Below, one piece after another: positions 31,586 to 34,599 of a DNA stretch of 34,599 nucleotides. The translations under genes were made by a program, and so were the position numbers. The notes under the pieces were generated by a model. It was not told the origin of the DNA, did no database searches, and saw only the letters and a list, made by a program, of their open reading frames with translations. The stretch is taken from contig NZ_RXOZ01000031.1 of NCBI RefSeq assembly GCF_003991205.1, positions 322,985 through 357,583 of the forward strand, in the 5' to 3' direction. The stretch comes from Georgenia sp. SYP-B2076. Lineage in GTDB: Bacteria; Actinomycetota; Actinomycetes; Actinomycetales; Actinomycetaceae. The number at the start of each line of letters is the position of its first letter. Positions within the stretch are counted from its first letter, which is position 1.

Positions 31586-32518
31586 TCAGTCGTCGTCCGG
31601 CTTCTCCGCGCCCAGCACGATGTTCGAGTCGTCCCACGTCGCGTTGGGACCGATGTGCGCCTTGGCGCCGTAGCGGAAGTCGCCCTGGACGGTGTTGTTA
31701 CGAAAGTCGCAGGCCGCGCCCTCGGTGCCGCTCCCGCCGCCGTTGACGGTGTAGTTCCCGCCGTTCATGAGGTTGCCCTCGACGGTGCAGCTGCTCACCG
31801 GGCCCGAGTCCTCCCCGAACATGAACGCGGCGTTGCCGTAGATCCCGGTCTCCGGGTTGTAGGCCTGGAGGTTGTTGCCGCGCACCACGATGTTCTCGCC
31901 GGACATCACCTGGATGACGTCGGTGTGGTTGTCCCCGCGCTGCACCAGGTCGTGGATGTAGGAGTCCTCGATGGTGACGTCGCCGCCGGCGATGCGCGGG
32001 CCCTCCGCCACGTTGTAGATGTCGACGCGGCGCAGCGTGTAGCCGTTGTAGGCGATCGCGGGGTTGGCGCGCCCCTGGCCGTCGATCTCGCTGTCCTCCA
32101 TGACGAAGTTGTCGCCCTTGACGCGGATCGCGATCTTCCCCGAGGTCATCACGATGCGGGAGTTCCTGATGACGACGTCGTCCGCCTCGACCACGACGTT
32201 CCCGTGGATCTCCAGCCCGTCGATGACGGTGCCGTCCTCGTCGATGGTCAGCTTGTCCGACTGGACGAGGTTGGTGCCGTCCGGCACCCCGGTCGTCGTG
32301 GCGTCGGGGAAGCCGGCCGAGGGCGCCGGGCCCGCCGTCGACGGCGAGGGCGGGGTGGGCTCCGGCGTGGCGGGCGCCGTCTGCGAGGCGCCGTCCGTCG
32401 GGGTCCGCTCGTCGCGACCGGGAAGGTAGGTGATCAGCGCGACGACCACGGCGACGACGACGGCGGCGGCGGCGCCCAGAAGCAGGGCTCGGGTGCGGGA
32501 CCTTGGGGTGGCGGACAT
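31586..32518 (-). CDS. Membrane-anchored parallel beta-helix (pectate-lyase-fold) protein
   Basis: The 310-residue product has a short basic N-terminus, one membrane segment (~11-33, 'LLLGAAAAVVVAVVVALITYL') acting as signal or anchor, a Pro/Thr/Ser-rich spacer (~38-72), and a right-handed beta-helix (~75-300). Ladder residues include 'IDGLEIHGNVVVEADDVVIRNSRIVM', 'EDSYIHDLVQRGDNHTDVIQV' and 'GENIVVRGNNL'. The fold is shared by polysaccharide lyases, hydrolases and AlgG-type C5-epimerases; 'DNHTD' is a candidate active-site patch. Start: ATG 32518 with GGAG 8 nt upstream. Beside a GDP-mannose dehydrogenase, a polyuronide-modifying role is attractive but unproven; it could also be a non-catalytic cell-surface protein. 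Confidence 0.82.
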   Translation of the reverse strand: MSATPRSRTRALLLGAAAAVVVAVVVALITYLPGRDERTPTDGASQTAPATPEPTPPSPSTAGPAPSAGFPDATTTGVPDGTNLVQSDKLTIDEDGTVIDGLEIHGNVVVEADDVVIRNSRIVMTSGKIAIRVKGDNFVMEDSEIDGQGRANPAIAYNGYTLRRVDIYNVAEGPRIAGGDVTIEDSYIHDLVQRGDNHTDVIQVMSGENIVVRGNNLQAYNPETGIYGNAAFMFGEDSGPVSSCTVEGNLMNGGNYTVNGGGSGTEGAACDFRNNTVQGDFRYGAKAHIGPNATWDDSNIVLGAEKPDDD

Positions 32519-32620
32519 CCACGTCGCTCCACTGGTGAGGGGAAACCCTCATCAAACCGGGCGCCGCGGCCTCCGTCAACGAGTCCTGTGGAAGCCGGTC
32601 CGGGCGCGGGCGCGCGTCGC

Positions 32621-32626
32621 TAGTCT
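32621..32626 (+). promoter_or_regulatory. -10 element positioned for a leaderless GT2 mRNA
   Basis: TAGTCT is followed by exactly 6 nt and then the GTG at 32633. The intervening CGGGGT is too close to act as a normal ribosome site. Same geometry as at 15357 and 31491. Confidence 0.5.
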
Positions 32627-32632
32627 CGGGGT

Positions 32633-33496
32633 GTGGCCCACACCTCGGTGAGCGTCGTCATCCCCGCCCTCAACGCCGCGGGGACCATCGGGACGCAGCT
32701 GGGCGCGCTGGCGCGGCAGGAGGTCGACGCCGCGTGGGAGGTCATCGTCGTCGACAACGGCTCCTCGGACGCGACGGTCGAGGTGTGCCAGTCCTACGAG
32801 TCCCGCCTGCCGGCGCTCCGCGTGCTCTCCTGCGCGCAGCCAGGCACGAGCGCGGCCCGCAACACCGGGGCCGCCGCGTCGTCGGCCGACCTGCTGCTCT
32901 TCTGCGACGCCGACGACGAGGTCGCGCCCGGGTGGGTCGCGGCCATGGTCGCGGCGCTCCAGGCGAGCGACGCCGTCGGCGGCGCGATCGAGAACGACCG
33001 CCTCACCCCCCGTCCCCTGCCGTACCTGCCGCGCCACCCGGACCATCTCCCGGTCGTCGCGGGGTTCCTGCCCCGCGCCATCACCGCGAACCTGGGTGTC
33101 CACCGCCGCGTCTTCGAGGCCGTCGGCGGGTTCGCGGCGGACTACGACTACGGCGGGCCGGACACCGAGTTCTGCTGGCGGCTCCAGCTCGCGTCGTACC
33201 GGCTGACCTACGCGCCGGACGCGGTGGTGCACTACCGGCACCGGCACACCCTGCGCTCTGTGGCGGTCAAGGCGTACCGGACGGGCCGCTCGCGGGGCCG
33301 GCTGTTCCGGGACTACGCCGCGGCGGGGATGCCCCGGCCGCGCCTGGCCGGGGTGGCGCTGCGGTGGGCACGCCTGGTGGTGACCCTCCCCGGCGCGCTG
33401 GTGTCCCCGCGGCGGCGGTGGTGGTGGGCCGAGCAGGCCGCGGGCGCCGCCGGTCGGGTCGCCGGGAGCGTCCGCTTCCGCGTGCGCTATCTCTGA
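32633..33496 (+). CDS. GT2 family glycosyltransferase
   Basis: The 287-residue GT-A enzyme opens 'VSVVIPALNAAGTIGTQLGAL', has the nucleotide-binding 'VIVVDNGSSDATVEV', the metal-binding DxD equivalent in 'LLFCDADDEVAPGW', and an acceptor-side 'YGGPDTEFCWRLQ' (the usual ED/DxD-E-W-R signature). The C-terminus is Arg-rich and may sit on the membrane. Start: GTG 32633, apparently leaderless. Divergent from the beta-helix gene and convergent with the second GT2. Inverting transfer of a sugar to a lipid-linked glycan is the usual family role; donor unknown. Confidence 0.9.
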   Translation: MAHTSVSVVIPALNAAGTIGTQLGALARQEVDAAWEVIVVDNGSSDATVEVCQSYESRLPALRVLSCAQPGTSAARNTGAAASSADLLLFCDADDEVAPGWVAAMVAALQASDAVGGAIENDRLTPRPLPYLPRHPDHLPVVAGFLPRAITANLGVHRRVFEAVGGFAADYDYGGPDTEFCWRLQLASYRLTYAPDAVVHYRHRHTLRSVAVKAYRTGRSRGRLFRDYAAAGMPRPRLAGVALRWARLVVTLPGALVSPRRRWWWAEQAAGAAGRVAGSVRFRVRYL

Positions 33497-33557
33497 CCCG
33501 GGCTACGTCTCCGACCCGGGCTACGTCTCCGACGCGGGCTACGTCTCCGACCCGGGC
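33495..33557. repeat. 18-bp tandem repeat at a convergent gene end
   Basis: Units of gacccgggctacgtctcc start at 33495, 33513 and 33531 (the third with one substitution), and a partial fourth begins at 33549. The array begins inside the TGA stop of the plus-strand GT2 and ends inside the last codons of the minus-strand GT2, whose stop and final 'PGSET' are encoded by repeat sequence. Confidence 0.85.
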
Positions 33558-34489
33558 TGCGGCAACTCGCCGGGCAGCCACCCCCGGCGCCACTCGGCGC
33601 GCCGGCGCCAGGTGTCGCGCCACGCCTCGACGCCGGCGGCCGGGCGGCCCCCCGGGCCGCGCAGGCCGGCCGCCAGGGCCCGGACCCCGGCTCCGGCGAC
33701 GAGGAGCTCCCCGGCGACGCCCCCCCACGGGCGGGGCAGGTTCTTCCGGTAGGTGGTGACCCGCCCCCGCAGCACGAGCGGCAGCCGGTTCGACCCGTTG
33801 GAGGACGCCCCGACGCGGTGCCGGAAGATGGCGTCCGGGCACACCCGCGGCGACCAGCCCGCCCGGCCGGCCCGCAGGCTGAGGTCCGCGTCCTCGCCGT
33901 AGAGGAAGAAGTCCCGGTCGAAGCCGCCCAGGGCCTCCCACGCGTCCCGCTCCACGAGCATCATGCCGCCGCTGACGACCGGGACCGTCCGGGCGTCGCT
34001 CGGCCAGCGGTCGGAGGACTCCGGGTCGAGGTAGCGCGAGCCCGGGAAGACGCTGGACAGTCCGGTAGCGAAGCACAGCGCCGACCACAGCGTGGGCGGC
34101 CCCCACCAGGAGCGCGGGTCGGTCCGGCCGTCGTCGGTCAGCGCCCGGCCACCGATGAGCCCGGCGTCGGGGTGGGCCGCCGCGCAGGCGAGGAGGGCCT
34201 CGACGGCGCCGCGCTCGAGCACGGCGTCGGGGTTGAGGAAGAGCAGGCGACGGGCGCCGGACCGCGCCGCCCCCGCGTGGCAGCCGCGGGCGAACCCGTC
34301 GTTGACGTCGCGCAGCACCAGCTCGACCCGGTCGGAGACGCCGGCGACGGCGGACTCGAGACCGTCCCGGGAGTCGTTGTCGACCACGATGATGCGCGCG
34401 CCCGGGACGTCCCGGAGCGCGGCGTCGGCGGCGCGCAGGCACTCGCCGACGTATCCGGCACTGCGGTAGGTCACGACGATCACGTCCAC
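33539..34489 (-). CDS. GT2 rhamnosyltransferase-like glycosyltransferase
   Basis: The 316-residue GT-A product has 'DVIVVTYRSAGYVGECLRA', 'RIIVVDNDSRDG', 'RDVNDGFARGCHAGA', the 'FLNPDAVLE' metal-binding motif and 'GGFDRDFFLYGEDADLSLRA', the typical WbbL/RfbF-type rhamnosyltransferase layout. Start is uncertain: GTG 34489 has no spacing to GGAG, GTG 34483 has GGAGG at 5 nt, and the frame stays open (Pro/Arg-rich, no start codon) to the window edge, so the gene may begin outside. The stop lies in an 18-bp tandem repeat. Likely adds a deoxyhexose or similar sugar to a lipid-linked chain, as inference from family. Confidence 0.86.
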   Translation of the reverse strand: MDVIVVTYRSAGYVGECLRAADAALRDVPGARIIVVDNDSRDGLESAVAGVSDRVELVLRDVNDGFARGCHAGAARSGARRLLFLNPDAVLERGAVEALLACAAAHPDAGLIGGRALTDDGRTDPRSWWGPPTLWSALCFATGLSSVFPGSRYLDPESSDRWPSDARTVPVVSGGMMLVERDAWEALGGFDRDFFLYGEDADLSLRAGRAGWSPRVCPDAIFRHRVGASSNGSNRLPLVLRGRVTTYRKNLPRPWGGVAGELLVAGAGVRALAAGLRGPGGRPAAGVEAWRDTWRRRAEWRRGWLPGELPQPGSET

Positions 34490-34599
34490 CTCCGCGCCCG
34501 GGCGGCGCTCGCCGTCCGGGGGCGCACCGCGCTCCGCCGGACGGCCGGGTCGCGCCGGGCGGCCGGGCTGCGCGGGACGGGCGGCGCGGCGCGCCGCCC

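Noticed and set aside
1-34599. Insertion sequences, integrases or attachment sites marking a mobile island
   Set aside because: No transposase or recombinase frame and no tRNA-flanked direct repeats were seen in the window.

Overview
The window is very GC-rich, with G or C at almost every third codon position, frequent GTG starts, weak -35 boxes and U-tract-free hairpin terminators. Together with an LAL-type LuxR regulator and a long-form bL25/Ctc ribosomal protein, this points to an actinobacterium. A Micrococcales lineage (Cellulomonas/Promicromonospora/Georgenia-like) is a guess from overall style and no marker here proves it. I find 24 protein genes and no tRNA, rRNA, insertion sequence or CRISPR array.

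Left part (1-20400) is an exopolysaccharide locus. A giant secreted beta-propeller/LamG/Fn3 protein (1-3938, cut by the window edge) is followed by a short minus operon of a Wzx-like flippase and a hexapeptide acyltransferase (4277-6276). A plus operon carries GDP-L-fucose synthase, a WcaF-like acetyltransferase and a GT4 glycosyltransferase (6471-9104). A facing minus operon carries GDP-mannose 4,6-dehydratase, a WcaI-like GT4 and a Wzy-like polymerase (8783-12743). Control genes follow: a Wzz/BY-kinase fusion, a low-molecular-weight phosphatase homologue whose catalytic cysteine is serine, and a 978-residue LuxR regulator (12956-18305). A TagD-like cytidylyltransferase and a UDP-glucose 6-dehydrogenase close this part.

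Middle part (20495-26550): a second large secreted LamG protein with a Pro/Thr linker, then the housekeeping pair pth-rplY with terminators and a long rplY leader, then a phytanoyl-CoA-dioxygenase-family (2OG/Fe(II)) enzyme.

Right part (26551-34599) looks like a second glycan module. It holds an AlgD-like GDP-mannose 6-dehydrogenase, a GT4, a zinc-ribbon/methyltransferase/kinase fusion whose methyltransferase-kinase pairing recalls the WbdD chain terminator of O9a-type polymannose, a membrane-anchored parallel beta-helix protein, and two GT2 glycosyltransferases.

GDP-mannose is the implied shared precursor: one arm (Gmd, Fcl) gives GDP-L-fucose, the other (AlgD-like) GDP-mannuronate, while Ugd supplies UDP-glucuronate. 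Repeat units would be assembled by the GTs, decorated by the acyltransferases, exported by the flippase, polymerised by the Wzy-like protein and length-controlled by the Wzz/BY-kinase. The methyltransferase-kinase may cap a second polymer. No initiating polyprenyl-phosphate sugar transferase is visible, so the locus is not complete within the window. The observations most worth following are the WbdD-like fusion, the Cys-to-Ser pseudophosphatase, three promoters placed for leaderless mRNAs at an identical 6-nt spacing, and short tandem repeats at two convergent gene ends.
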